Shown here in pieces: positions 16,517 to 25,581 of a DNA stretch of 64,000 bases. The position numbers were made by a program, and so were the translations under genes. A model generated the notes under the pieces. The model was not told the DNA's origin and did no database searches. It saw nothing but the letters and a program-made list of their open reading frames with translations. Position 1 is the stretch's first letter. Every line of letters begins with the position of its first letter. Source of the stretch: Thermorudis peleae (GTDB lineage: Bacteria; Chloroflexota; Chloroflexia; Thermomicrobiales; Thermomicrobiaceae); NCBI RefSeq assembly GCF_000744775.1, contig NZ_JQMP01000001.1, positions 558,001-622,000 of the forward strand, read 5' to 3'.

Positions 16517-17116
16517 ATGGTGGTCCTGGCCGATGCGCTTGTCCCTCGCGGATGGCGTGCTACACCAGCACTCCAAACGGTGAGCAGCGTTGTCCTCGTC
16601 GTTGCTGCTAGCCTCCTCACAGCACTAGCAGCGCAAGTGACCATCCCACTGCCCTTCACGCCAGTACCGATTACCGGGCAGACTTTCGCAGTTCTCCTCG
16701 TCGGCGCAGCTCTCGGCAGCCGTCGTGGGGCAGCTAGTCAACTCCTCTACCTTGCTGAAGGGCTCGCAGGGATGCCAGTCTTTGCCGGCGGCAAGGCTGG
16801 GCCAGCGGCATTGCTCGGCCCGACTGGTGGCTACCTCGTCGGCTTCATCGCTGCTGCGTTTGTGACTGGATGGCTCGCGGAGCGAGGTTGGGATCGACGC
16901 GTGCTCACCGCAGCATGCGCGATGGTGCTCGGCAACCTCACCATCTACCTCTTTGGGGCAACCTGGCTTGCTACATTCACCGGCCTGGCGAAAGCCTTGA
17001 CCCTTGGCGTGCTGCCATTCCTGCCGGGAGACGCACTCAAGATCGCCCTTGCTACGGCGCTGCTGCCGAGTGCCTGGCATGTAGTGGCCCTCGCTGGGCT
17101 GCCGCGGGAACGCTAG
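16517..17116 (+). CDS. bioY: Biotin transporter substrate-binding subunit BioY
   Basis: 199 aa, six membrane segments. The BioY signature is clear: LTALAAQVTIPLPFTPVPIT, GQTFAVLLVGAALG, GLAGMPVFAGG, LLGPTGGYLVGFI, and a C-terminal LPGDALKIALATALLP. BioY is the S-component of ECF biotin transporters; no EcfA/T genes are next to it, so it may use a shared energising module or act alone. The SD AAAGGAGG is only 2 nt from ATG 16517, so GTG 16520 may be the actual start. It overlaps the 3' end of parB by 3 bp. Confidence 0.93.
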   Translation: MVVLADALVPRGWRATPALQTVSSVVLVVAASLLTALAAQVTIPLPFTPVPITGQTFAVLLVGAALGSRRGAASQLLYLAEGLAGMPVFAGGKAGPAALLGPTGGYLVGFIAAAFVTGWLAERGWDRRVLTAACAMVLGNLTIYLFGATWLATFTGLAKALTLGVLPFLPGDALKIALATALLPSAWHVVALAGLPRER

Positions 17117-18147
17117 CTCGCTGCCAGTCGCGCCTGGGCCTGTTCAACGGCGGCCGCGAGCATTGCAAGCGCAGTGCTGAGTTGCTCGCGGCCGTCCGGA
17201 TGAAGTGTTGCCGGGTCGAGTGCCGCCAGGCGCTCGGCAACCTGGCGAAGTTCAGCAGCCAACGCCGCAACCGCTGCCGCTGGCTCCGTACCAACTTCGG
17301 TACGCCCATTTGCCCGGTGGCGTGCCGTGCGCGCAGGCGCAGCTGATGGCGGTTGAGTGCGGAGCCGGTCGCGAAGCGTGCGTAGCTGTGTCTGCAGCGA
17401 CTCCGGCGTATGCAAGGCAAGGCTTGACTCCTCACGTAACGCACGAGCAAGTTGCTCGATCTCCCGCTGCTCAAGCTGCTCCTCGACAGTGAGCTGGGCC
17501 AAAGCGACCTGCGCTGGCTCTGGCAAGCCGTGGAGCGGCCGCGTTTGCTTCTCGGAGAGCTGCCCCGCGCGAATCGCTTCTTGCACCGGCGGCGGCAACT
17601 TTTCCGTGCTGAGCAACTGGAACAACCGGCTTCGCTTAATGCCAACAGCTTCAGCGACCTGTTCCCACGGCACATCGCCGAGTTGTTGCTTGAGACGGCG
17701 TAAAGCCGCAGCGCGATCCAGCGCGTTGAGGTCTTCTCGCAGGATGTTTTCCATCAACTGCTGGATCAATCGCTGCTCGTCACGCACGTCCCGTACGAGA
17801 GCGGGAATTGTCTCCAGCCCCGCCAACTGTGCCGCTCGCCAGCGCCGCTCGCCGTGGATGATGACATAGCGATCGCGAGCAGCGTCGTAATAGACAGCGA
17901 TCGGCTGGAGCACACCTTCGCGTCGGATCGACGCAGCGAGCTCTTCCAATCGTTCTGGATCGAATGAGCGGCGAGGTTGGTCTGGGTCAGGCTCAATCCG
18001 GTCGAGCCGAATCTCCTTGGCTGTCGGTAGGTCACGCGTTCCCACGGCACGTGGCGACGTATCGGCAAAGAGCGCATCGACCGTGAAACGGCGCCGACGC
18101 GTATTCATTGCGGACGATTGGACGGCTTGTGTATTCCCGTTAGACAT
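17113..18147 (-). CDS. parB: ParB-family partition protein
   Basis: 344 aa. The N-terminal CTPase/ParB domain holds DPDQPRRSFDPERLEELAAS, IREEGVLQPI-like IRREGVLQPIAV, and the CTP-binding motif GERRWRAAQLAG; LMENILREDLNALDRA and the helix-turn-helix (WEQVAEAVGIKRSRLFQLLS) follow. The C-terminal dimerisation region is rich in Ala/Leu/Gln. It binds parS and spreads on DNA for replicon segregation. ATG 18147 follows GGGAGGG; a GTG 18 bp upstream is less well placed. Its start overlaps the parA stop. A parS-like palindrome lies 26 kb away at 44.29 kb. Confidence 0.93.
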   Translation of the reverse strand: MSNGNTQAVQSSAMNTRRRRFTVDALFADTSPRAVGTRDLPTAKEIRLDRIEPDPDQPRRSFDPERLEELAASIRREGVLQPIAVYYDAARDRYVIIHGERRWRAAQLAGLETIPALVRDVRDEQRLIQQLMENILREDLNALDRAAALRRLKQQLGDVPWEQVAEAVGIKRSRLFQLLSTEKLPPPVQEAIRAGQLSEKQTRPLHGLPEPAQVALAQLTVEEQLEQREIEQLARALREESSLALHTPESLQTQLRTLRDRLRTQPPSAAPARTARHRANGRTEVGTEPAAAVAALAAELRQVAERLAALDPATLHPDGREQLSTALAMLAAAVEQAQARLAAS

Positions 18148-18922
18148 GGCTGACCCTCCCCACACAACGCCACAACTCAGCCGCCGCCTGGCGGTAGGCA
18201 GCTGCCAGCGACGAGCGCGGCTGGTACTGGAGGATCGACGTGTGCTCGGCGACTGCCTCGGCCCCTTTGACGGAAAGCGGAATGGCGGGAAAGAGCGGCA
18301 ATTCTGGAAACTGCTCTTGAAGCGTCGCGAGCATATCAGCGACGAGTCGTGAGGAATGATGCACCTTCGTTGGCAAGAAGCCGAGTACCGTCAGCGCCGG
18401 GTTCAGCCGCCGCACACGATTCACGGTCTCGAACAAGCGTCGCAGCACCATCAAGGCAAGCGGATGTGGTTCGATCGGAATTAACAGCGCATGGACAGCG
18501 ACCAAAATATTGATGCTGAGAATATTTAATGCTGGAGGACTGTCAATCAGAACAATGTCATATGGCAGCGGCTCAGCGGCATCGAGCGCGTGACGCAACC
18601 GGCGCTCCCGCTCAAGCGCGCTGAGTAACTCCAGCTCAGCAGCCGCCAAGTCGGGATGGCTCGGAACGAGTTCGAGGCCTGCGACCGTCGTCGGTTGGAC
18701 AACCGCACTCAGCGGAAGAGGCTCGTCGACCAGCAAGTCGTAGACCGAAGATTCGAGGTGCTGCACATCGACACCCAGCGCCATTGTCAGACTTGCTTGC
18801 GGGTCGAGATCAAGCGCAAGCGCCCGCAACCCCTGCTCGGCAAGTGCCGCGCCAAGGTTCAGCGTGCTCGTGGTTTTAGCCGTGCCGCCTTTCTGGTTGA
18901 AGAGCGCAACGCGCGGCGTCAT
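18140..18922 (-). CDS. parA: ParA-family ATPase
   Basis: 260 aa, deviant Walker A ATPase: NQKGGTAKTTSTLNLGAALA (residues 9-28), LDLDPQASLTMALG, Walker B-like IVLIDSPPALN. No N-terminal DNA-binding extension is present, so this is the short Soj-like (type Ib/chromosomal) form. It overlaps parB by 8 bp and forms one operon with it. Neither gidA/gidB nor rnpA, the usual neighbours of chromosomal parAB, are nearby. Confidence 0.93.
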   Translation of the reverse strand: MTPRVALFNQKGGTAKTTSTLNLGAALAEQGLRALALDLDPQASLTMALGVDVQHLESSVYDLLVDEPLPLSAVVQPTTVAGLELVPSHPDLAAAELELLSALERERRLRHALDAAEPLPYDIVLIDSPPALNILSINILVAVHALLIPIEPHPLALMVLRRLFETVNRVRRLNPALTVLGFLPTKVHHSSRLVADMLATLQEQFPELPLFPAIPLSVKGAEAVAEHTSILQYQPRSSLAAAYRQAAAELWRCVGRVSHV

Positions 18923-19000
18923 CCCCGGCGCCCTCCTGTACGTACATCATGCCATCTGTAGGGTACCAGAGGATGACGCCTGTGTCGAGGTGGCACAGCC

Positions 19001-20026
19001 TTAGGGTACCAGCGCGACCCGACTTGTGACCTCGCCCGCGCGCAGACGCTCGACCCACTGCCCAATTTCATCAAGTGGATGGGTCTCCACCTGAGGGCGA
19101 ATGAGACCGCGTGCAATCAGGTCAAGCACAGTCGCCAACTCTTGACGCGTTCCCCAGAAGCTCCCCAACACTGCCACTTCGTCGGCGATGAGGCGCAGCC
19201 CAAGCATAGTCCCGCCGGGAGTAGCCAGCCCTACCATCACTACACGCCCACCACGGGCAACAAGCTGTTGCGCGAGCAACTTGGTTGCCTCCGCGCCGAC
19301 GAAGTCAGCGACAAGCGTGATCGGCCGATCGACCGGCGGATGTGCAGGGTCGAGCTGGCGACTATCTACGACGCGATCTGCGCCATATTGCTTGGCCAGC
19401 TCAAGCTTCGCCGGTACGACGTCGACGGCGATGACAAACGCGCCAAGTGCTTTGGCAATTTGCACTGCGTTGAGCCCCAGTCCACCAACCCCGATGATCG
19501 CGACCGTTTCACCTGGCCGGAGTTGCCCAACCCGGGTCAGTGCATGGAACGGCGTCAGCACCGCGTCAGTTGCGACTGCCGCCTCTGCATCACTCACCCC
19601 GTTCGGGACAGGAACAAGCGCGTGTGCCGGCACCACGACGTAATCGGCATAGCCCCCGTCACGCGCCAGCCCCAGTGGCCGTGACGCAATACAGAGGTGG
19701 TCACGTCCCTCGCGGCAGTAGCGACATTGTCCACAGCCCGCTGGACCAAAGACGGCAACTCGCTGGCCAATCAGTGATGGATCAACAGCGTCGCCGACTG
19801 CGACAACGTCACCGGCAATCTCGTGACCAAGCGTGAGTGGGGTGGGAATTGGATATCCACCAAGCTCATCGAAGATAATGTGTAAGTCAGAATGGCAGAG
19901 ACCCGCTGCCCGAACACGCACGAGGGACTCGGCAGGCCCGGGATCAGGACGAGAGACTTCAACGACGCGAAATTCTCTGGGGCCAAAGTAACGTGCAGCG
20001 CGCATAACGGCTGGTATCGTTGCCAT
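19001..20026 (-). CDS. Zinc-dependent alcohol dehydrogenase (medium-chain)
   Basis: 341 aa MDR-family oxidoreductase. Catalytic zinc ligands are in AAGLCHSDLH and LTLGHEIAGDVVAVG; structural zinc cysteines form GCGQCRYCREGRDHLC; the NAD-binding loop is IGVGGLGLNAVQIAKALGA, followed by an acidic AVDVV suggesting NAD. It acts on a primary or secondary alcohol in the cytosol, substrate unknown. Single gene, with a 25-bp inverted repeat in its upstream region. Confidence 0.9.
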   Translation of the reverse strand: MATIPAVMRAARYFGPREFRVVEVSRPDPGPAESLVRVRAAGLCHSDLHIIFDELGGYPIPTPLTLGHEIAGDVVAVGDAVDPSLIGQRVAVFGPAGCGQCRYCREGRDHLCIASRPLGLARDGGYADYVVVPAHALVPVPNGVSDAEAAVATDAVLTPFHALTRVGQLRPGETVAIIGVGGLGLNAVQIAKALGAFVIAVDVVPAKLELAKQYGADRVVDSRQLDPAHPPVDRPITLVADFVGAEATKLLAQQLVARGGRVVMVGLATPGGTMLGLRLIADEVAVLGSFWGTRQELATVLDLIARGLIRPQVETHPLDEIGQWVERLRAGEVTSRVALVP

Positions 20027-20101
20027 GGCATCCTCCTCTGCCTTGCAAACATACGCCTACCATGGCAAGCGTACTGGCCGTACTGTTCACTGCAACACCC
20101 T

Positions 20102-20126
20102 TTAGGGTAGGATGCACCTACCCTAA
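20102..20126. promoter_or_regulatory. 25-bp inverted repeat upstream of the alcohol dehydrogenase
   Basis: Perfect arms TTAGGGTAGG (20102-20111) and CCTACCCTAA (20117-20126) around a 5-nt centre, 76 bp upstream of the dehydrogenase start and just past the aminotransferase stop. No T-tract follows on either strand. It may be an operator for the dehydrogenase or, less likely, the terminator of the aminotransferase transcript. Confidence 0.5.
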
Positions 20127-20145
20127 GAGACGAGCCTGTCGATGA

Positions 20146-21456
20146 TTATCCGGCGGGCTGAGCAGTGATGACATCGAGCGCGCGAGCAAATGCCGCGAGC
20201 GTCTCATCGACGTCAGCGTCAGTGTGAGCGAGCGAAACGTAGTATTTTTCACCTGGCACGACGAATAACCCTTGCTCTAAACATGCCAAGCCAAACCGGC
20301 GTGCACGCTCGCGGTCACTCGCCACAATATCGGCATAATTGCGTGGAGGACGTTCGGCAAAAACGACCTGAAAGAGCGGCCCTTCGCCGATCACCTGGAG
20401 CGGCAGCCTCCGCTCAGCCGCCAGTGCACGCAATCCACTCGTGAGGCGGTCAGTCACGCGATAGAGCTGGTCATAGACTCCTGGCTGGCGCAAGACCTGC
20501 AACGTCGCTAGTCCGGCAGCCGCAGCAATTGGATTGCCGTTAAACGTGCCACTCAGATGCGCCTCCGGTAAACCACGAGCACGCCGACGTGGATCCGTCA
20601 GCTCCATGAGCTCAGCTCGTCCAGCAATGGCTGCAATCGGATAGCCCCCACCCAGTGCCTTGCCGAACGTGGCTAAATCGGGCACCACGCCATATCGCTC
20701 TTGCGCGCCACCATATGCCAAGCGAAAGCCGGTGACGATTTCGTCGAAGATTAACACAATGCCATACCGGGCAGTGAGTGCACGCAGTCCTTCCAAGAAC
20801 CCCGGTTCGGGAGGCAACGCGCGTTGCAGCGGCTCGCAGATCACTGCGGCAAGCTCGTCAGCATACGCACATATGAGTTGCTCCGTTAAAGCGAGGTCAT
20901 TCCATTGGCTGACCAATACCGTCTCGCTCACTGGCTCGGGAATACCAGCGGCATCAGCTCGTGGCGCTGGATAGTCGGCTACTGTTGGGCTGACAGCACT
21001 CTGAAGCGCGTAGTCGTGGACGCCATGGAAGCCGCCCTCGAATTTGAGAATGCGGGCACGCCCGGTATAGGCCCGGGCAATTCGTATGGCATGCATCGTC
21101 GCTTCCGTGCCTGTGGAAACAAACTTCACGCGCTCAGCGCATGGCACTGCCTCAATGAGCACTTCCGCAAGCTGGATGATCGGCTCGTTCAGCCAATAGA
21201 ATGTCGACCCACGGCTGGCTTGCCGGCAGACAGCCTCGACTACGGCAGGATGCGCATGACCAAGCAACAACGGACCAGAACCGAGGACATAATCAATATA
21301 CGCTCGGCCATCGACGTCGTAGACACGGCTACCGCGGCCTTCAGCGATGACAAACGCATGCGTCGATGGCAGAGTGAAACGATTGAGCGCGCCACCAAGC
21401 GCACGATCGGCACGCACGAGCCAGGATGCGTGCTGGGTGGATCGTTGCTCAGTCAT
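20146..21456 (-). CDS. Class III PLP aminotransferase, glutamate-1-semialdehyde aminomutase-like
   Basis: 436 aa with the HemL-like pattern: YIDYVLGSGPLLLGHAHP, FVSTGTEATMHAIRIARAYT, KFEGGFHGVHDYAL, FDEIVTGFRLAYGGAQ and the PLP lysine in TFGKALGGGYPIAAIAG. HemL itself carries NSGTEA rather than STGTEA, so this is probably a paralogous amino acid transaminase rather than the heme-pathway enzyme. ATG 21456 lies within the last codons of the AsnC-type regulator gene, indicating translational coupling and probable regulation by that protein. Confidence 0.87.
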   Translation of the reverse strand: MTEQRSTQHASWLVRADRALGGALNRFTLPSTHAFVIAEGRGSRVYDVDGRAYIDYVLGSGPLLLGHAHPAVVEAVCRQASRGSTFYWLNEPIIQLAEVLIEAVPCAERVKFVSTGTEATMHAIRIARAYTGRARILKFEGGFHGVHDYALQSAVSPTVADYPAPRADAAGIPEPVSETVLVSQWNDLALTEQLICAYADELAAVICEPLQRALPPEPGFLEGLRALTARYGIVLIFDEIVTGFRLAYGGAQERYGVVPDLATFGKALGGGYPIAAIAGRAELMELTDPRRRARGLPEAHLSGTFNGNPIAAAAGLATLQVLRQPGVYDQLYRVTDRLTSGLRALAAERRLPLQVIGEGPLFQVVFAERPPRNYADIVASDRERARRFGLACLEQGLFVVPGEKYYVSLAHTDADVDETLAAFARALDVITAQPAG

Positions 21457-22021
21457 GGGCCGGCTCTTCAGCCATCGCTGTTGTCCGTCGCCGACGCGTC
21501 CGTGGACGATCACCAGCGCTTGCGCGGCTCCGGCGTCGCCCGCCAGCCGTCCGTACAACAGCGTGTTCCGGTAAGGACCACATAGTGAGGGACTTGAGAA
21601 TCCGGGGGACGATGTAGGTTTTCGTGCCGAGAACGCCAGGGATGGCTGTTAGCTTCTCAGTGATGAAGTGATAGAGTGCATCGACTGATGGAACATAGAC
21701 CTGGATGCTAATGTCACGGTCACCCGTGGTAATGCCGACGTAACTGACCTCAGGCAAAGCAACGAGCTGCTGTGCAACCTCTTGCAGCCGGCTTGGTTCA
21801 ACCTCAAGGAAGATATCCGCGGTGACCTCATAACCGATCGCCGCCGGATTAAGGACAGCAACCAGCCGCACGACTCCCTCGTCAACCAAGCGACTGATAC
21901 GCGCACGCACGGTGCGCTCAGCGACGCCGAGTTTGCGGGCAATCTCCGCGCTTGGCATGCGGCTATCCTGCTGTAGGAGCGTAATGATCCGGCGGTCGAG
22001 CTCGTCGAGCGCGCGAGCCAT
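21449..22021 (-). CDS. Lrp/AsnC-family transcriptional regulator
   Basis: 190 aa. The N-terminal winged HTH reads LDELDRRIITLLQQDSRMPS, then AEIARKLGVAERTVRARISRL; the RAM effector domain follows (VTADIFLEVEPSRLQEVAQQ, VSYVGITTGDRDISIQVYV). An unusual basic C-terminal tail of about 40 residues (GGRRRSRASAGDRPRTRRRR) extends into the aminotransferase start. Such proteins sense amino acids; control of its coupled aminotransferase is the simplest inference. Confidence 0.9.
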   Translation of the reverse strand: MARALDELDRRIITLLQQDSRMPSAEIARKLGVAERTVRARISRLVDEGVVRLVAVLNPAAIGYEVTADIFLEVEPSRLQEVAQQLVALPEVSYVGITTGDRDISIQVYVPSVDALYHFITEKLTAIPGVLGTKTYIVPRILKSLTMWSLPEHAVVRTAGGRRRSRASAGDRPRTRRRRTTAMAEEPAHD

Positions 22022-22177
22022 TTCAGGCGCTCCTCACTCTAGGGCTTTGCAGCCCACTAGGCACTTACCTCCACCCTCGGCTGTCATCGAAACGGCATCC
22101 AACTCCTCGTCCCATGTCTCAGTGAAGCTGCTATGTGCAGGATACGGGGAAATTCCGGCACACGCAAGCCCACGTCA

Positions 22178-22591
22178 TTATTGGGATCCGAACTCTGATC
22201 GCCCGAGAATCAGGAACACACCAGTTCCGAGATCAGGCAGCAAGATGAAAGGGTAGTGATGCGGGATCGCGCCGAGTAATCCCAGGGCCACGATCGCCAT
22301 GCCCAGCGGCCATCCCCCAGGGGAACGGCGGTAGATGAAGGGCGAGGCGATCGCATGGAGAAGCATCAGTCCAAGGTCAATGTCGGCCAATGTCGGCCGC
22401 CCCATCAAAAACGTGTAATATGCCATCAATCCCCATGCCGCTGCTGTCACCAGAAAGGCTGTCCCAATGATCAGCACTTTACCGGAATATGGCGGCGTTT
22501 CCGCCGGCGGCCGCTCATTCTCGTGACCAGGCCGACGCACGTCTCCTCCCGTCTGATCCTCAACCAGCTCAGCCGGACACGGCAGGTTCAT
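22178..22591 (-). CDS. Hypothetical membrane protein, 137 aa
   Basis: Three to four hydrophobic segments are evident (KVLIIGTAFLVTAAAWGLMA; IDLGLMLLHAIASPFIY; PLGMAIVALGLLGAIPHHY; ILLPDLGTGVFLIL) after a polar N-terminus of about 37 residues. I recognise no family. It is divergent from the phosphodiesterase gene, with about 100 bp between starts. Confidence 0.65.
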   Translation of the reverse strand: MNLPCPAELVEDQTGGDVRRPGHENERPPAETPPYSGKVLIIGTAFLVTAAAWGLMAYYTFLMGRPTLADIDLGLMLLHAIASPFIYRRSPGGWPLGMAIVALGLLGAIPHHYPFILLPDLGTGVFLILGRSEFGSQ

Positions 22592-22693
22592 TCTGCCGAG
22601 GCGTTCTCATGCTGTCAATATGTGAGAATCCCCAGCATCTAATCTCCTCCTACATGCTATCGTACACAGTTGGACACAGACAGGGAGGAACGA

Positions 22694-23947
22694 ATGGATC
22701 GTGAGCAAGCTGAGGAATTGGTGCGCGCCCATACTGCCTTCGGGCCAACCGCCCCAACGTGGGTGCGGCCGAGTTATGACGGACTGGGCATCACGAACTT
22801 GCCGTGGTCGATCCTCAACACCCTTGACGTTCCGCTCGCTGGTCAGCCAATCGATACTCGACTCTGGCCGAATGCAGGTACTGGCATTGGAGCAATTCTT
22901 CTCCTCATCATTGACGGGCTTGGTTACCTCCGCCTGCAGCAAGCAATTGCCGATGGACTCATGCCAGGGATGGCACGGCTTGCCCAACAATCCGTTCTCT
23001 TTCCTCTGACCTCTGTCTTTCCCTCGACGACAGCGGCGGCCCTCACGACGCTAGCGACTGGCGAGCCACCAGCACGTCACGGACTGGTCGGCTTTACTGC
23101 GTTCCTGCGTGAATTCGGCATGCTGAGCAACCTCCTCTTCTGGGCCCCAATCGGTCGCTTCCCATCGTTCGCCAGCCAAGGACTCGATCCACGCGATTTC
23201 TTGCCTGTCCACACGATCGCCGAACGAGCTCAGGATGCCGGCGTCACCGTGACCGTCGTTAGCCCCATCACCTTCCGCGATACGCCGCTGACGAAAATGC
23301 ATGCGAGCGGTGCCCACTTCCTCGGCTACCGGACGCCCGGCGAGTTTGTGAGCCACATCCATGCAGCGCTCGCTCAGCCTGGGCGCCAACTTGTCTCTGC
23401 ATACTGGGATTCAATCGATCATCTCGGCCATTTCAGCGACCCAGCAAGTGGTGCACTTGAGGAGGAACTCCAACTTCTTGATACGATCTTCGCCGACCGC
23501 CTGCTCACTCGCTTGCCTCGCCGTGATCTCCTCGTCATCCTCACTGCCGACCACGGCATGGTGCAACTTGACCGGGCGCATGAGCACTCGCTGACAAACT
23601 CGCCCCTGCTCAGGCAGATGCGAATGCCACCAGGCGGCGAGCGCCGCGCTGTTTACTGTTATGCTGCTCCTGGTGAAGAAGCTACCCTTACTGAGGCTTT
23701 AGCCCATCTCGTTGGTGAGGACGGCTGGGTTGTTTCGACAACGCATTTGCTCCAGGAGGGACTCTTCGGGCCGCCGCCGCACCATCCAGAGACACCCTGG
23801 CGCGTCGGGGACATCGCCATCATTGCCCGTGGGCCAGCGAGTTTCCCCTATGATCCTCCCGGCATCACCACTAGGCCGACCTACGGTGCCCATGCCGGCC
23901 TCGAGGCTGAAGAGCAACTTGTGCCATGCCTTATCTGGCGTCCATGA
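22694..23947 (+). CDS. Alkaline phosphatase-superfamily phosphodiesterase / nucleotide pyrophosphatase
   Basis: 417 aa. The metal and nucleophile sites of the type I phosphodiesterase family are visible: LLLIIDGLGYLRL (Asp ligand), VFPSTTAAALTTLATGEPPA with the Thr nucleophile, YWDSIDHLGH, and LTADHGMV near the C-terminus, plus HAGLEAEE. No signal peptide, so probably cytosolic. It hydrolyses phosphodiester or pyrophosphate bonds; substrate unknown. ATG 22694 follows GGGAGGAA. Its 3' end overlaps the exporter gene by 17 bp in convergent orientation. Confidence 0.88.
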   Translation: MDREQAEELVRAHTAFGPTAPTWVRPSYDGLGITNLPWSILNTLDVPLAGQPIDTRLWPNAGTGIGAILLLIIDGLGYLRLQQAIADGLMPGMARLAQQSVLFPLTSVFPSTTAAALTTLATGEPPARHGLVGFTAFLREFGMLSNLLFWAPIGRFPSFASQGLDPRDFLPVHTIAERAQDAGVTVTVVSPITFRDTPLTKMHASGAHFLGYRTPGEFVSHIHAALAQPGRQLVSAYWDSIDHLGHFSDPASGALEEELQLLDTIFADRLLTRLPRRDLLVILTADHGMVQLDRAHEHSLTNSPLLRQMRMPPGGERRAVYCYAAPGEEATLTEALAHLVGEDGWVVSTTHLLQEGLFGPPPHHPETPWRVGDIAIIARGPASFPYDPPGITTRPTYGAHAGLEAEEQLVPCLIWRP

Positions 23948-25469
23948 TCGTCACATCACGCTGTTCCGCCGGCTGAGCAGGCAGTGGGTGACGCGGAAAG
24001 CCAGCGAGGACCAGCACAACGGCTACAACGACGAGGCCGAGGATCCCGAGATAGACACCGGCAAGACCAGCCGAGAGAGCATCACGCAGGGCAGCGAGCT
24101 GACCCGGGCTCAACGCCGCCCGAAGGGACGGATCAAGCAAGGCATTGGCCGATACATGGTTAAGTTGCAGGCCGGTAAGCCGCCGGGCCATGGTTGTGGT
24201 TAATACCGTCCCCAACGCTGCGACACCAACAGCCCCGCCAATCGTTCGAGAGAAGCCGACAAGTGCGGTAACGATCCCGCGTTCTTCCCAACCCACCGCA
24301 TTTTGCACAGCAATAATGAAGGCAGTCGAACTCAGTCCCATGCCAATACCAAACAGTGCCGCAGCGGCGACCGCGAGAGCGAGCGCGCGGGTCAGTGGCA
24401 CCAACTGGAGCACAAGGCCAGCCACCAGGAGGGCTACCATCCCCGCGACAACAGAGGCACGGAACCCAAAGCGCAAGATTACGCGACCAGCCGTTGGTGC
24501 AGCCACCGACCAGCCAATGGAATACGGTGCGACAACGAGCGCGGCTGTAATCGCGGTGCCGCTCAGCACGCCCTGGACATAGAGTGGCAGATAGGAGCTC
24601 ACCGCGAACATCCCCGCGCCGATGAAAATGCTCCCCCAAAAGACCGTGCTCACTAACCGACGCCGAAAGAGAGCTAGCGGCAGGATCGGCTCCGGCATCC
24701 GCGCTTCGATGACAACAAACAAGATCAGCAACACAATGCCACTGAGCAACCCGCCGACCACAACAGGCGACCGCCAGCTTGTCTCACCAGCTTGCAAGAG
24801 ACCAAGGAGCGCGAGCGTCACGCCAGCTGTCAGCACTAGCGCACCAAGGTAGTCGATCTGGTGAGGGCGGCGCGTGATCCGTTCGTGCAGTGTCAGTCCA
24901 ATCAGCAAGACGGCTGCGACACCAAAGGGCACGTTGATGTAGAAGATCCAGCGCCAGTTCAACCAGTCCGTGATAAAACCACCCACTGCCGGTCCTGCCA
25001 CGGCCGACACACCCCAGACTGCGCTGGTATAGCCCTGGACTCGCGCACGCTCTTCCAACTCGTAAATATCGCCAAGAATTGTGAGCGTCACCGGAACGAT
25101 ACCTCCCGCCCCCAATCCCTGGAGGGCACGGAACGCCACCAGTTGTGGCATCGACTGCGCCAACCCACAGAGTGCCGAGCCGATGACGAAGAGAACAGCT
25201 GACACAAAAAAGACACGCTTGCGGCCATAGAGGTCAGCGAGGCGACCGTAGAGCGGTACAGTCGTCGTTGAGGTCAACAAGTATCCTGAGAAGACCCAGG
25301 GATAGAGCGCCAAGCCGCCAAGCTGGCCGACGATCGTGGGCATTGCTGTCCCAACGATGCTTGAGTCAAGCGCAGCAAGCGCTGTCCCCATCATGACCCC
25401 GATCAAAATTGCCGTTTTGCCAGCTCGACTTGCCCGCGCCTGCACTTCCGGCTCGACTTCAATACCCAC
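23931..25469 (-). CDS. MFS multidrug exporter, DHA2 (14-TM, EmrB/QacA) family
   Basis: About 512 aa with 14 membrane segments. Typical motifs: motif D1 ALDSSIVGTAMPTIVGQLGG, motif A GRLADLYGRKRVF, motif B FRALQGLGAGGIVPVTLTIL and motif C AVWGVSAVAGPAVGGFITD. It is a proton-coupled exporter of drugs or amphiphiles. The start is uncertain: GTG 25469 is chosen because the conserved region begins soon after it, but no strong ribosome binding site is visible. It is divergent from the methyltransferase gene. Confidence 0.9.
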   Translation of the reverse strand: MGIEVEPEVQARASRAGKTAILIGVMMGTALAALDSSIVGTAMPTIVGQLGGLALYPWVFSGYLLTSTTTVPLYGRLADLYGRKRVFFVSAVLFVIGSALCGLAQSMPQLVAFRALQGLGAGGIVPVTLTILGDIYELEERARVQGYTSAVWGVSAVAGPAVGGFITDWLNWRWIFYINVPFGVAAVLLIGLTLHERITRRPHQIDYLGALVLTAGVTLALLGLLQAGETSWRSPVVVGGLLSGIVLLILFVVIEARMPEPILPLALFRRRLVSTVFWGSIFIGAGMFAVSSYLPLYVQGVLSGTAITAALVVAPYSIGWSVAAPTAGRVILRFGFRASVVAGMVALLVAGLVLQLVPLTRALALAVAAAALFGIGMGLSSTAFIIAVQNAVGWEERGIVTALVGFSRTIGGAVGVAALGTVLTTTMARRLTGLQLNHVSANALLDPSLRAALSPGQLAALRDALSAGLAGVYLGILGLVVVAVVLVLAGFPRHPLPAQPAEQRDVTIMDAR

Positions 25470-25581
25470 GCCAGCCCCGCTTTCGCACTTTCCCCAGCTT
25501 GCTTGTGCTGGGAGTTGAAGTATAGTGCCAGCGGCAGCGCCCGAGAAGCAGGGGTGCCATTGCACAGAGAGGAGTATGCCG

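Noticed and set aside
18958-19014. Direct repeat TAGGGTACCAG about 43 bp apart near the parA start
   Set aside because: Only 11 bp, one copy is the end of the alcohol dehydrogenase gene, and no further copies were seen, so a partition-site or attachment-site reading is not supported.
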